Source: JAFEDN01 sp965651935
GTDB lineage: Bacteria > Pseudomonadota > Gammaproteobacteria > Coxiellales > Coxiellaceae
DNA length: 64,000 bases
NCBI GenBank assembly: GCA_965651935.1
Contig: CBFGTC010000001.1
Span: 124,001 to 188,000, forward strand
Direction of reading: 5' to 3'
In this document: positions 16,268 through 25,639 of the stretch, one piece after another
How positions within the stretch are numbered: position 1 is the stretch's first letter
Layout: each line of letters starts with the position of its first letter
Program-made: the position numbers and the translations under genes
The notes under the pieces: generated by a model
The model's database searches: none
Told to the model about the DNA's origin: nothing
The model's input: only the letters and a program-made list of their open reading frames with translations

Positions 16268-18028
16268 ATGGAAAAATTACGATATTATTGGATTTTAACC
16301 TTTGTTTGCCTTTGCTTATATTTACCGGGTATTGGCTTACCTTTTTTTGATCGGGATGAGCCGCATTTCGCCCAAGCCAGCCGACAAATGCTGAGTGAGA
16401 AACAATATTGGAAAGTGGATTTCCAATATCAACCTCGTCATCTTAAACCTCCCGGGATTTATTGGTTACAAGCGATTTGCGTAGGCCTTTTGAGTTCACC
16501 TGAATCCAAACAAACCTGGCCGTACCGCTTGCCTTCGGTGTTAGGAGCTTGGCTAGCGGTTATTCTATTGTTCGAATTTGGCAGACGTTATACCGATTTA
16601 AAAACCGCGCTATTGGCAGCCACTTTTTTGGCTTGCAGTATCTTACTCATGGTAGAGGCTCATCTTGCTGTCACCGATTGCGTTTTATTAGCCTGCATGA
16701 TGCTCATGCAGCTAGGATTGGCGCAAGTCTATTTGCGCGGCCAAAACCCTTGGTTGTTTTGGCTAGGCATGAGCGCTGGCGTGTTTATCAAAGGCATCAC
16801 CCCTTTGGTAGGGGGCCTGACCATTTTGGGGCTGGTTATTTTCGATAAACAAAAACATTGGATTAAAAATTTGCATTGGCGCTGGGGTGTTGGGCTGTTA
16901 ATAATCACCAGCTTGGCCTGGCTGGTTCCTTTCAGCATCGCTTCGGGACATAATTTTTTATGGGATATGATTCGTGGCGATGTCTTGCCTAAACTCACGC
17001 AAGGGCAACAATCTCATGGGTGGTGGCCTGGGTATTATAGCCTTATTTTCACCATGGCCTTTTGGCCAGCGTCTTTGTGGGCAATCCCTGCCGGGCTTTC
17101 AGCTTGGAACAACCGGCATATCCCTTTAATACGCTTTCTTTTAGCATGGTTATTACCAACCTGGGTATTTTATGAACTTATTCCGACCAAACTTCCTCAA
17201 TACATTTTGCCGGCTGTTCCTGCCATCGCACTCTTGATCGCGATAGCTTTAAATCATAATTTACCTCACTTAAGAACTCGATTTATTAAAAATTTAGCTA
17301 GAGTACAGCAGTCCGTCTGGGTTATTTTTTCAGGGGGATTAGCCTCGGCTTTTATTTATTTAGGAGGATGGGGTTGGCTAGCGGGAGGCGCCACGCTGGC
17401 AGGAGCGATTTATTTATGGTCAATTTATTATCGCAATCCTCAGCATCCCCGGCCTGGCTTTGGCATGGCCCTTTGCGCAGGGAGTCTTATTTTTATATGG
17501 CAGATGACACTCCCTCAAATGACTGCTTTATGGATGAGCGAGCAAATTTCTCAATCTATTGCTAAAATTCCTACAGAGTTAAAAAACTGGCACAACCCGG
17601 TGATGGCAGTGGGTTACCAAGAGCCCAGCCTCGTTTTTGCCTTGGGGAAACAAGAGGTGCTCATGCGGGATATGTTGGAAGCGATGACTTTCCATCCGGG
17701 AGATAAATTAGAACGTTTATTGTTAATCTCTCAAGAACAATTTCCGTGTTTTGTTCAAATGGCGCATGAACGTCATTTATCGTGGATTTCTCTAGGGAAG
17801 AGCAAGGGCGTTCAATATAATCGAGGCCGCCAAAGTGTTATTCATCTCATTTTATTATCAGGAGCCTTTCATGGATACGAAAACTTTAACCAAGCCGGGA
17901 TTTTGGCTTCCTTTAATCGCAGTGACAGCCCTTTGCTATTTTTTTGTCGATCTTCGAGTCTCGATCTTATTCGACCGTTTCGACCATCACCATCAATGGT
18001 TGAGCTCCCTTTTCTCCGAAATCAATAA
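16268..18028 (+). CDS. ArnT-like glycosyltransferase (GT83/PMT family)
   Basis: This inner-membrane enzyme has about a dozen hydrophobic helices over 586 residues. The first periplasmic loop carries FDRDEPHFAQASRQM, the acidic Asp-Glu catalytic signature of ArnT/PMT-type transferases that use undecaprenyl-phosphate sugars. Likely role: adding a sugar (aminoarabinose or another) to lipid A or another envelope acceptor. The C-terminal 52 codons overlap the PAP2 gene in another frame and do not look like the family, so the natural stop may have been lost. No strong ribosome site is visible before the ATG. Confidence 0.85.
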   Translation: MEKLRYYWILTFVCLCLYLPGIGLPFFDRDEPHFAQASRQMLSEKQYWKVDFQYQPRHLKPPGIYWLQAICVGLLSSPESKQTWPYRLPSVLGAWLAVILLFEFGRRYTDLKTALLAATFLACSILLMVEAHLAVTDCVLLACMMLMQLGLAQVYLRGQNPWLFWLGMSAGVFIKGITPLVGGLTILGLVIFDKQKHWIKNLHWRWGVGLLIITSLAWLVPFSIASGHNFLWDMIRGDVLPKLTQGQQSHGWWPGYYSLIFTMAFWPASLWAIPAGLSAWNNRHIPLIRFLLAWLLPTWVFYELIPTKLPQYILPAVPAIALLIAIALNHNLPHLRTRFIKNLARVQQSVWVIFSGGLASAFIYLGGWGWLAGGATLAGAIYLWSIYYRNPQHPRPGFGMALCAGSLIFIWQMTLPQMTALWMSEQISQSIAKIPTELKNWHNPVMAVGYQEPSLVFALGKQEVLMRDMLEAMTFHPGDKLERLLLISQEQFPCFVQMAHERHLSWISLGKSKGVQYNRGRQSVIHLILLSGAFHGYENFNQAGILASFNRSDSPLLFFCRSSSLDLIRPFRPSPSMVELPFLRNQ

Positions 18029-18533
18029 GGCAGGTAATGGCAATCCATACTTACTGGCATCGGTCTTTGTATTTGCTTGGGCTCTCATCGTCGCTAAAAA
18101 TAAACCTTTGGCGTGGGTGGCAGTCTATTTTTTCTTAACTCTCACCCTGGCCTCTCTGATTTGTGACGGATTTAAAATTTTGGGTGGCCGAGCGCGTCCT
18201 TTTGAATATTTTAGTTATAATATTTACGGGTTTTACCTTTGGGAATTTGATAATAATTTTTGGTCTTTTCCTTCTGGGCATGCCACGATCATGGCCTCGG
18301 TAACCAGCGCCTGTTATCTCATTCTTCGTCGCTATGGTTGGTTATTTTTATTGTTGTTTTTTTTAATTTTCTGGGGACGAGTTATTACCCGCGCCCATTA
18401 TATTAGCGATGTCATTGCCGGAGGTTATTTAGGATTTCTCACGGCCTATTGGATCCATTATTTTATGCGGGACAAACTTGTCATCCTGACAAAACCTGTT
18501 TCTATTAGAGCTAACAAATGGACTCTTCAGTAA
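17871..18533 (+). CDS. PAP2 family membrane phosphatase
   Basis: The protein has 220 residues from an ATG at 17871 with GGAG six bases upstream. It has five to six membrane helices and the three phosphatase motifs: KILGGRARP (about 102), PSGHAT (about 136) and RVITRAHYISD (about 170). Such enzymes dephosphorylate undecaprenyl pyrophosphate, phosphatidylglycerol phosphate or lipid A (PgpB, LpxE, LpxT types). Pairing with the ArnT-like transferase suggests a lipid A or lipid-carrier function. It overlaps the upstream open frame by 158 bases, while its own start is well supported. Confidence 0.88.
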   Translation: MDTKTLTKPGFWLPLIAVTALCYFFVDLRVSILFDRFDHHHQWLSSLFSEINKAGNGNPYLLASVFVFAWALIVAKNKPLAWVAVYFFLTLTLASLICDGFKILGGRARPFEYFSYNIYGFYLWEFDNNFWSFPSGHATIMASVTSACYLILRRYGWLFLLLFFLIFWGRVITRAHYISDVIAGGYLGFLTAYWIHYFMRDKLVILTKPVSIRANKWTLQ

Positions 18534-18707
18534 ACTCGTAAGTCATTCCCGCTGCTCTTAGAACCGGTCACTGAGCATCAAACACTATTTAATAATTTTT
18601 TAGATTCACTCAGACAAGCCCAAGACGCAGATATTAAACACTTTTTCAGCACTGAATCACAATTTTTTACAGTTTACAAACTCATTTTAGCTAATGTATT
18701 TGAAAAT

Positions 18708-20015
18708 TTGACACGCAAGGGATACTCTATTGATAATATCCTAAAGCGGGCTTTTTTAACCCAGAGAGCAAAATTCATGAACAATTTCTCTGATAAAAGC
18801 GAATTAATATCTAATCATTTTTCTTCAATCGTGAATTCAGTTGATAAAGAAGATCAGCCAGGCTTAATTTTTTGTTTGCTTAATCATGTTTTAACAGAAT
18901 ATATAGAGGATGAAGACGAACAAGCCTCATGGGCAAAATTCGTTGAGTCGAGGTGGAATCTTCAAAAAAACCGCCTTAAAAAGGAATGGGAGGCATTAAA
19001 ATCTATCGCCTCCACCCAACAGATAGCTTCTTATGAAGCACAGATGAAAAACGATAGCAATCCTGCAGTAGCGTTTAATACAATAACTCAATTGTTTATG
19101 AAATTGCGGCACTTACAAGAGCAAAGACATCAATGGCAGGTTAAGATTCAACAATATAAATCACGTTGGCCACTATTATTAGGCTGGGCAACAACGGATG
19201 ATGAAATAGATTTTTTTAAATACACACAACCGAACTGTTATTTAGTCCAGGATAGTTATAAATTAATTGATAATTTGTTATCTGATTTAGAAATTGCTCG
19301 GCAAACTGATTTAAATGATTTAGAAACCGTAACCAAACAATTAAACACTCATGTCCAAACTGCAAAAAAATTGCGTCAAAACTTAATCAATAATAACGAA
19401 GAAGGCATTGCCAGTGCTATACATGAAAATAAACTTAACAACGCTGAGGATTTATGTTCTGAAATTTTTTGCACATTCAAAAGTGAACAAAAAATCCATG
19501 AAAACTTTTCTTCGCAAAATATTGTCAGGTCAAGAATTAAATACGTTAAGTATATAGATGAACAGATTAACAAACAATTGAAATTAGCTTATAAAAGCTT
19601 GGATGAAAAGAAAAAGAACCCTTCTAATTTACACTTAGCGCTAACCGATTTATTAACAAAAGCGAATAATAGAATAGAACGATATAAATATGGATGTCTA
19701 TTTTCTAAAACTGCATCAAAACAACATAAAACTCATGATCTTATCGTATCCCTTGAAACCTACCAAAAAAAATCAGAATACCTCAAAACAAAAGAAGATA
19801 TTATAGCGCTTAAAAAGGAACTTCGTTCTTTAATAGAGACGTTTGAACAATCTACTAAACGACCTTGGTTACATTTTATGTGTTTTTTAGGTGGGGACAC
19901 CACTAAGAGAGAAAAAGTATATATTCAACAATGTAAGGATGTCATTGACTCAATAAAGGCTCCCGAGGACAACTCAGACAGAAACAACGCATCCAATTCA
20001 ATGTCATTAAGTTAA
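18708..20015 (+). CDS. hypothetical coiled-coil protein, true start uncertain
   Basis: The 435-residue frame opens here with TTG, is Lys/Asn/Glu-rich and mostly helical (possible coiled coils around 90-130 and 180-260), and has no signal peptide or recognised domain. The same frame is open and protein-like back to the PAP2 stop at 18531, but contains no ATG. An ATG at 18518 in another frame runs seven codons to a TAA; a one-base shift there would join it to this frame. So the gene may have lost its start by a frameshift, or starts at a non-standard codon. The polar, Ser/Asn-rich C-terminus would suit a secreted effector, but that is only a guess. Confidence 0.62.
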   Translation: MTRKGYSIDNILKRAFLTQRAKFMNNFSDKSELISNHFSSIVNSVDKEDQPGLIFCLLNHVLTEYIEDEDEQASWAKFVESRWNLQKNRLKKEWEALKSIASTQQIASYEAQMKNDSNPAVAFNTITQLFMKLRHLQEQRHQWQVKIQQYKSRWPLLLGWATTDDEIDFFKYTQPNCYLVQDSYKLIDNLLSDLEIARQTDLNDLETVTKQLNTHVQTAKKLRQNLINNNEEGIASAIHENKLNNAEDLCSEIFCTFKSEQKIHENFSSQNIVRSRIKYVKYIDEQINKQLKLAYKSLDEKKKNPSNLHLALTDLLTKANNRIERYKYGCLFSKTASKQHKTHDLIVSLETYQKKSEYLKTKEDIIALKKELRSLIETFEQSTKRPWLHFMCFLGGDTTKREKVYIQQCKDVIDSIKAPEDNSDRNNASNSMSLS

Positions 20016-20041
20016 AAAATGTAATCAAGCGTTAAAAAAAC

Positions 20042-20080
20042 ATTTATGACTCATATTCTGTCTTACTGTGAGTCATAAAT
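20042..20080. terminator. 12-bp perfect inverted repeat between convergent genes
   Basis: ATTTATGACTCA (20042-20053) and its exact complement (20069-20080) are separated by 15 bases. It lies between the ends of the convergent coiled-coil gene and acnA, so a bidirectional terminator or mRNA 3' hairpin is likely. There is no long T-run directly after it, so a protein-binding site remains possible. Confidence 0.5.
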
Positions 20081-20100
20081 CGTGCTTTTATAACTCGTCC

Positions 20101-22767
20101 TTACTTTTTTAACATTTGACGCAAAACATATTGAAGGATGCCGCCGTGCCGATAATATGCCGCCTCGTCTTGTGTATCAATACGGCTATGCAATTTCGCT
20201 TCAGTTTGAGTTCCATCGCCGCGTTGAATCTTCATGATTAAGGTCGCACCCGGCTCCACTCCTTGCGTCAACCCCTGGATAGTAATGAGTTCTGACCCAT
20301 CCAGTTCTAGGGTTTTACGATTGACCCCGTTTTCAAATTCCAGCGGTAACACCCCCATGCCAATTAAATTAGATCGATGGATACGCTCAAAACTTTCCGC
20401 TATCACCGCCTGGACTCCCAACAATAAAGTCCCCTTCGCCGCCCAGTCGCGAGAGGAACCCGTGCCATATTCACGTCCCGCAATAATGACCAACGGAATT
20501 TTTTCTTCTTGATAAAGCATGGCAGCATCATAGATCGATAAGGTTTTCTTGTCTGGATAATGCAGGGTAAAACCGCCTTCCACCCCCGGAATCATTTCAT
20601 TACGAATGCGGATATTGGCAAAAGTCCCCCGCATCATGACTTCATGATTCCCACGGCGCGCTCCATAAGAATTGAACTCCCGCACGCTCACTCCTTTGGA
20701 TTGCAAATAACGTCCAGCCGGACTATCCGCTTTAATGGAACCTGCTGGAGAAATATGATCCGTTGTCACACTATCCCCCAACAAAGCTAAAATACGGGCA
20801 TTATCAATATTTTTAAGTGGTGCAGGCTCAACCTTCATATCACTGAAAAATGGCGGATGCTGAATATAAGTTGAATCCGTGTGCCATTGGTAAGTGGCGC
20901 CCCCAGAGACCGGGATGTTCTGCCATTGATCATCGCCGTCAAATACTTGCGAATATTCCTTGGCAAACATTTTGCGATTAACCTCTTCCATTGCCGCTTC
21001 GATTTCTTTTTGCGACGGCCATAAATCTTTTAGATAAACTGGATTTCCCAGGGCATCTTGACTGACCGGTTCTCGAGTGAGATCGATGCGAGTGGTTCCG
21101 GCCAGCGCATAAATCACGACCAATGGGGGTGAAGCTAAAAAATTTATTTTCGTGAGGGGATGGATCCGCCCTTCAAAATTACGGTTACCTGACAAAACAG
21201 CCCCGACCAATAGATCATTTTGCTGGACATTTTGAGTCACGGATTCAGGTAAAGGTCCGGAATTGCCAATACAAGTCGTGCAACCATAACCGACTAAGTA
21301 AAAACCTAACTGGTCTAGATAAGGCATTAAATCAGTTTTAATCAAATAATCGGTTACAACTTTAGAGCCGGGAGCCAAAGAAGCTTTAACCCAAGGCTTC
21401 GGCGCCAATCCTTTCTGTACGGCTTTTTTCGCCACCAACCCTGCCCCAATCATGACACTGGGATTTGAGGTGTTGGTACAACTGGTGATGGCCGCAATGA
21501 CCACGTCCCCATGCTTCATGGAGTAACCTTCTGAATTTCCGAAATTTTGTTCAATCTGCGCGGTCTTCCCAGCCGCTTCAATGGCTTGTTCGGTCACGGG
21601 ACGCAAATTCTGTAAACTGACTCGGTCTTGCGGTCGTTTAGGGCCTGCTAAACTGGGCTCGACCGTGGCCAAATCTAAACTTAATTTATCTGAAAAAACC
21701 GTTTCTTCTGTTTGAGCATCGTGCCAAAGCCCTTGCTGCTCGGCATAGGCTTTGACTAAGGCAATGGTCTGCTCGTCGCGATTAGTTAAACGCATGTATT
21801 TTATCGTTTCTTCATCTATGGGAAATAATCCACAAGTGGCGCCATATTCTGGAGCCATATTACCGATAGTCGCCCGGTCCGCTACCGATAATTCTTGCAG
21901 CCCAGGACCATAAAATTCCACAAATTTACCGACTACCCCTTTTGCGCGCAGCATTTGAGTTACGGTCAACACCAAGTCCGTGGCGGTAATGCCTTCACGC
22001 AAACTCCCTTCTAAATAAAATCCAATGACTTCAGGGATCAACATGGATATGGGCTGTCCTAACATGGCGGCTTCGGCTTCGATTCCCCCTACTCCCCAGC
22101 CTAATACACCTAAACCGTTGATCATGGTGGTATGGCTGTCAGTCCCAACCAAGGTATCTGGGTATGCCATCAGCTCCCCGTTTACCACACTAGACCAAAT
22201 GCCTTTGCCTATATACTCTAAATTGACTTGATGGCAAATGCCGGTCCCCGGCGGCACTAAGCGAAAGTTTCCAAAAGCATTTTGCCCCCATTTGAGGAAC
22301 TGATAACGTTCGTGATTGCGATCAATTTCCAACTGGACGTTTTCAGCATAAGCCTGCGGGCTCCCAAATTCGTCAACCTGGACAGAATGGTCAATGACTA
22401 AATCCACCGGGCATAAAGGATTAATCTTTTCAGGATTTCCCTGTAATCGGGCCATAGCCGATCGCATGGCGGCCAAATCCACCACCGCTGGCACTCCGGT
22501 AAAATCTTGCATTAAAACCCGCGCAGGATGGTAAGCAATTTCATGAGTGGATTGTCGCTTTTGCAACCAATCCGCGATTGCTTGGATATCTTGTGGGCGC
22601 ACTTTTTGCCCGTCTTCATGCCGTAACAAATTTTCTAATAAAATTTTTAAAGAGAACGGCAGTTTTTGAATGTCCCCTAAATGTTTACCAGCTTCAATCA
22701 AACTATAATAGACATACTTTTGACCATTGACGTTTAATTCTCGACGGGTTTGATAACTATCTAACAT
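20101..22767 (-). CDS. acnA: aconitate hydratase A
   Basis: AcnA interconverts citrate and isocitrate in the TCA cycle using a [4Fe-4S] cluster. The 888-residue length is that of the AcnA/IRP1 type. Cluster Cys are seen in AAITSCTNTSNPSVM (about residue 437) and GYGCTTCIGNSGPL (about 503-506). The swivel domain carries GDSVTTDHISPAG and GREYGTGSSRDWAAKG. The start MLDSYQTRRELNVNG fits the family. It appears monocistronic, divergent from groESL. Confidence 0.97.
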   Translation of the reverse strand: MLDSYQTRRELNVNGQKYVYYSLIEAGKHLGDIQKLPFSLKILLENLLRHEDGQKVRPQDIQAIADWLQKRQSTHEIAYHPARVLMQDFTGVPAVVDLAAMRSAMARLQGNPEKINPLCPVDLVIDHSVQVDEFGSPQAYAENVQLEIDRNHERYQFLKWGQNAFGNFRLVPPGTGICHQVNLEYIGKGIWSSVVNGELMAYPDTLVGTDSHTTMINGLGVLGWGVGGIEAEAAMLGQPISMLIPEVIGFYLEGSLREGITATDLVLTVTQMLRAKGVVGKFVEFYGPGLQELSVADRATIGNMAPEYGATCGLFPIDEETIKYMRLTNRDEQTIALVKAYAEQQGLWHDAQTEETVFSDKLSLDLATVEPSLAGPKRPQDRVSLQNLRPVTEQAIEAAGKTAQIEQNFGNSEGYSMKHGDVVIAAITSCTNTSNPSVMIGAGLVAKKAVQKGLAPKPWVKASLAPGSKVVTDYLIKTDLMPYLDQLGFYLVGYGCTTCIGNSGPLPESVTQNVQQNDLLVGAVLSGNRNFEGRIHPLTKINFLASPPLVVIYALAGTTRIDLTREPVSQDALGNPVYLKDLWPSQKEIEAAMEEVNRKMFAKEYSQVFDGDDQWQNIPVSGGATYQWHTDSTYIQHPPFFSDMKVEPAPLKNIDNARILALLGDSVTTDHISPAGSIKADSPAGRYLQSKGVSVREFNSYGARRGNHEVMMRGTFANIRIRNEMIPGVEGGFTLHYPDKKTLSIYDAAMLYQEEKIPLVIIAGREYGTGSSRDWAAKGTLLLGVQAVIAESFERIHRSNLIGMGVLPLEFENGVNRKTLELDGSELITIQGLTQGVEPGATLIMKIQRGDGTQTEAKLHSRIDTQDEAAYYRHGGILQYVLRQMLKK

Positions 22768-22860
22768 AAGATTCTCCGGAAATAAGTATTAAAATAATAG
22801 GTCATAGTTCACTCATCTTTCAAGGGTCAGAAAAAATAGAACACTTGAGAGAGGGAAGGA

Positions 22861-22890
22861 CTTGAAATATAGAAAACCGCCCCCAAATTT
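22861..22890 (+). promoter_or_regulatory. sigma-32 heat-shock promoter of groESL
   Basis: CTTGAA (22861-22866), a 14-base spacer, then CCCCAAATTT (22881-22890) match the known RpoH consensus CTTGAA-N13-15-CCCCATNT very well. The groES ATG lies about 70 bases downstream. No CIRCE inverted repeat was seen, so control is probably by RpoH rather than HrcA. Confidence 0.85.
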
Positions 22891-22961
22891 ATTGGCATAG
22901 GCGCCAGTGGGCAAAAGGTTCACTGGTTTGAAGAAAATATTTAAGACAATTGGAGAATAAT

Positions 22962-23276
22962 ATGGCAGAAGTAGCCGATAAAGTTCATTTAAAAATTGTA
23001 CCTTTAGGTGATCGTGCATTAGTTGAACGTATTGAAGCCGACCAAAAAACTCCCGGGGGTATCGTGCTTCCCGGCACAGCCAAAGAAAAACCCCAAGAGG
23101 GTATCGTTCGTGCCGTAGGAAAAGGCGGCAGAGACAAAAATGGTAATGTTATCCCCTTACCTGTCAAAGTCGGCGATAAAATTATTTTCGGCAAATACTC
23201 TGGCACCGAAATCAAACTGGAAGGCAGAGAGTATGTCGTAGTCCGTGAAGACGACATTATTGGTATCATTGAGTAA
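22962..23276 (+). CDS. groES: co-chaperonin GroES
   Basis: GroES is the seven-subunit lid of the GroEL folding chamber. The start at 22962 (MAEVADKVHLKIVPL) follows TTGGAG by six bases and gives 104 residues; an in-frame ATG four codons earlier has no better site. The mobile loop (KTPGGIVLPGTAKEKPQEG, about residues 24-42) and the C-terminal VVREDDIIGII are typical. It lies 21 bases before groEL, under the sigma-32 promoter. Confidence 0.97.
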   Translation: MAEVADKVHLKIVPLGDRALVERIEADQKTPGGIVLPGTAKEKPQEGIVRAVGKGGRDKNGNVIPLPVKVGDKIIFGKYSGTEIKLEGREYVVVREDDIIGIIE

Positions 23277-23297
23277 TTTTTTAAAGAGGAAATAGTT

Positions 23298-24962
23298 ATG
23301 ACAGCTAAAATAATTCAACATGGCGAAACCACCAAGCGGGCATTAATGCGCGGAGTGGACATATTGGCTGATGCAGTCAAAGTGACTTTAGGGCCCAAAG
23401 GCCGCAACGTGGTACTGCAGAAATCATTCGGCGCGCCCACCATCACTAAAGATGGTGTTTCTGTCGCTAAAGAAATTGAATTGGTCGACAATTTTGAAAA
23501 CATGGGCGCTCAAATGGTCAAAGAAGTGGCTTCTCAAACTTCCGACCTGGCAGGCGATGGCACCACTACCGCCACCGTATTGGCGCAAGCCATTCTCAAA
23601 GATGGCATCCGCATGGTGGCTTCCGGTTCTAATCCCATGGACATTAAACGTGGTTTAGACAAAGCCATGGCTTGTGTTGTGGAAGAATTGAAGAAAATTT
23701 CCAAACCCTGTACGGATGATCGCGCTATTGCCCAAGTAGGCACCATCTCTGCGAATGCCGATGAAAATATCGGCCGCATCATTGCTGATGCCATGGCTAA
23801 AGTGGGTAAAGAAGGCGTGATTACGGTTGAAGACGGCTCCGGTTTAGATAATGAACTGGATATCGTAGAAGGTATGCAGTTTGACCGTGGTTATCTCTCA
23901 CCTTACTTCATCAATAATCAACAAAGCATGAGCGCTGAGCTAGAATCGCCATTGATTTTAGTGGTCGATAAAAAGATCTCTAATATTCGCGAAATGTTAC
24001 CGGTGTTGGAAGGCGTGGCCAAGTCCGGCAAACCTTTATTGATTATTGCTGAAGATGTGGAAGGCGAAGCCTTAGCAACTTTAGTGGTGAATAATATCCG
24101 CGGTATTGTCAAAGTAGCTGCGGTAAAAGCCCCAGGATTTGGTGATCGCCGTAAAGCCATGCTACAAGACATCGCGATATTAACCGGCGCCAAAGTGATT
24201 TCCGAAGAAGTGGGCATGGAATTAGAAAAAGCTACTTTAGAAGATTTAGGCTCGGCTAAACGCGTGGTTGTCAGCAAAGACAACTCCACCATCATTGATG
24301 GCAGCGGCAAAGCTAGCGATATTAAAGGTCGCATTGACCAAATTCGCCAAGAAATCGACGCCAGCACTTCAGATTATGACAAAGAAAAACTGCAAGAACG
24401 TTTGGCAAAATTAGCTGGCGGTGTTGCGGTTATCAAAGTCGGCGCAGCAACTGAAGTCGAAATGAAAGAGAAAAAAGCACGCGTGGAAGATGCGCTACAT
24501 GCTACTCGCGCTGCGGTTGAAGAAGGCATTGTGCCCGGAGGCGGCGTCGCGTTAATCCGTGCTTTAAAAGCATTGAAAAAAGTCGATGTGAAAAACCACG
24601 ATCAAGAAGTCGGGGTAGACATTTTACGTCGCGCCATGACTGCTCCTTTACGTCAGATTGTGTCTAATGCGGGTGAAGAGTCTGCCGTTATTTTGGCGCA
24701 AGTGGAAAGCAATAACAATGAAAATTATGGTTATAATGCTGCCACAGGTGAGTTTGGCGATATGATTGAGATGGGAATTCTCGATCCTACCAAAGTCACA
24801 CGCACCGCATTGCAAAATGCTGTCTCCATTGCTGGATTAATGATCACTACCGAATGCATGGTTGCTGAGGCTCCTAAAGAAGAAACTCACTCTCATGAAG
24901 GTGGCGCCGGCGGTGGCATGGGCGGTATGGGTGGAATGGGTGGAATGGGCGGTATGATGTAA
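23298..24962 (+). CDS. groEL: chaperonin GroEL
   Basis: This is the 60-kDa ATP-driven chaperonin that forms the double-ring folding cage. The 554 residues include the ATP site VTLGPKGRNVVLQ (about 29), GDGTTTATVLAQ (about 86), and the flexible Gly-Gly-Met-rich C-terminal tail. A GAGGAA ribosome site precedes the ATG. A single groESL operon is seen, closed by the terminator at 25002-25026. No sign of duplication or truncation. Confidence 0.98.
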   Translation: MTAKIIQHGETTKRALMRGVDILADAVKVTLGPKGRNVVLQKSFGAPTITKDGVSVAKEIELVDNFENMGAQMVKEVASQTSDLAGDGTTTATVLAQAILKDGIRMVASGSNPMDIKRGLDKAMACVVEELKKISKPCTDDRAIAQVGTISANADENIGRIIADAMAKVGKEGVITVEDGSGLDNELDIVEGMQFDRGYLSPYFINNQQSMSAELESPLILVVDKKISNIREMLPVLEGVAKSGKPLLIIAEDVEGEALATLVVNNIRGIVKVAAVKAPGFGDRRKAMLQDIAILTGAKVISEEVGMELEKATLEDLGSAKRVVVSKDNSTIIDGSGKASDIKGRIDQIRQEIDASTSDYDKEKLQERLAKLAGGVAVIKVGAATEVEMKEKKARVEDALHATRAAVEEGIVPGGGVALIRALKALKKVDVKNHDQEVGVDILRRAMTAPLRQIVSNAGEESAVILAQVESNNNENYGYNAATGEFGDMIEMGILDPTKVTRTALQNAVSIAGLMITTECMVAEAPKEETHSHEGGAGGGMGGMGGMGGMGGMM

Positions 24963-25001
24963 TTTTGCCGCTTTTTAACTTAACCCATTGAACGATAAAA
25001 A

Positions 25002-25026
25002 CCCCGCGCTAAGCGGGGTTTTTTTT
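25002..25026 (+). terminator. rho-independent terminator of groESL
   Basis: The stem CCCCGC (25002-25007) pairs with GCGGGG (25013-25018) across a 5-base loop and is followed by eight T residues. It lies 40 bases after the groEL stop. Confidence 0.92.
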
Positions 25027-25084
25027 GGATTGATTTCCCTTACATGATCTATATTTATACAATAAAATCATTGGGGAAAGGATC

Positions 25085-25639
25085 ATGAAAAAAATCATTA
25101 GTGGGATCAGCTTGTTGGTAATTAGTTTTTTCCATACATCTATATGGGCTCAAGGTGTATTTTTTAATATGGTTTTGAATTTTACTCCCAGTCCCTCGGC
25201 TTGCGCTTATTTTATCAATTCCGGAGCGTTGTATATGGAGGTCAATCCACGTTTGCCTGATACGATAACGGGGGGCGAAGAAAGAGTTTCAGGCGTGGGA
25301 GGAAGCCCTGAACTCATTAATCCTCAAAATAGCATCGCGGGAAAAATTCTCGCCTTAGTCAATTCTAATCACACTATTGCTCTTCTGAACGCTCGACCCG
25401 GTTATACCGTGATTGTTCCAGCTTTGAATGAACAAATATTTTGTTCCGCCATGTGCGCGGTTGCCGGCCCCAATTGCTGGCCGCAATGCCGCTTCGCAGT
25501 GCGCAATTTTTACAGCGCCCAAAAACCGACTTACGCAGTCCCTAATGGCACGGTTATCGTCAATTGCCCCAACCTAAATATGTCTAAATATCCTTATTAT
25601 CCCAGTGATCCTTACACTAAATTTCCCTACACCCGCTAG
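25085..25639 (+). CDS. secreted Cys-rich hypothetical protein
   Basis: The 184-residue product has a signal peptide (KKIISGISLLVISFFHTSIWA-QG) after a good GGGGAAAGG ribosome site. The mature part is rich in Asn, Pro and Tyr and has several Cys grouped in a CSAMCAVAGPNCWPQC segment that probably forms disulfides in the periplasm or outside the cell. It is likely beta-rich. No family was recognised. The 3' end overlaps the aminotransferase gene on the other strand by 23 bases. It is the first of four small exported proteins in 25085-28045. Confidence 0.72.
   Translation: MKKIISGISLLVISFFHTSIWAQGVFFNMVLNFTPSPSACAYFINSGALYMEVNPRLPDTITGGEERVSGVGGSPELINPQNSIAGKILALVNSNHTIALLNARPGYTVIVPALNEQIFCSAMCAVAGPNCWPQCRFAVRNFYSAQKPTYAVPNGTVIVNCPNLNMSKYPYYPSDPYTKFPYTR

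Noticed and set aside
23315..24367. Long minus-strand open frames opposite groEL
   Set aside because: They arise from the codon bias of groEL, have no ribosome sites and unlikely composition.
24901..24959. Gly-Gly-Met repeat as a tandem repeat of interest
   Set aside because: It is the normal C-terminal tail of GroEL.
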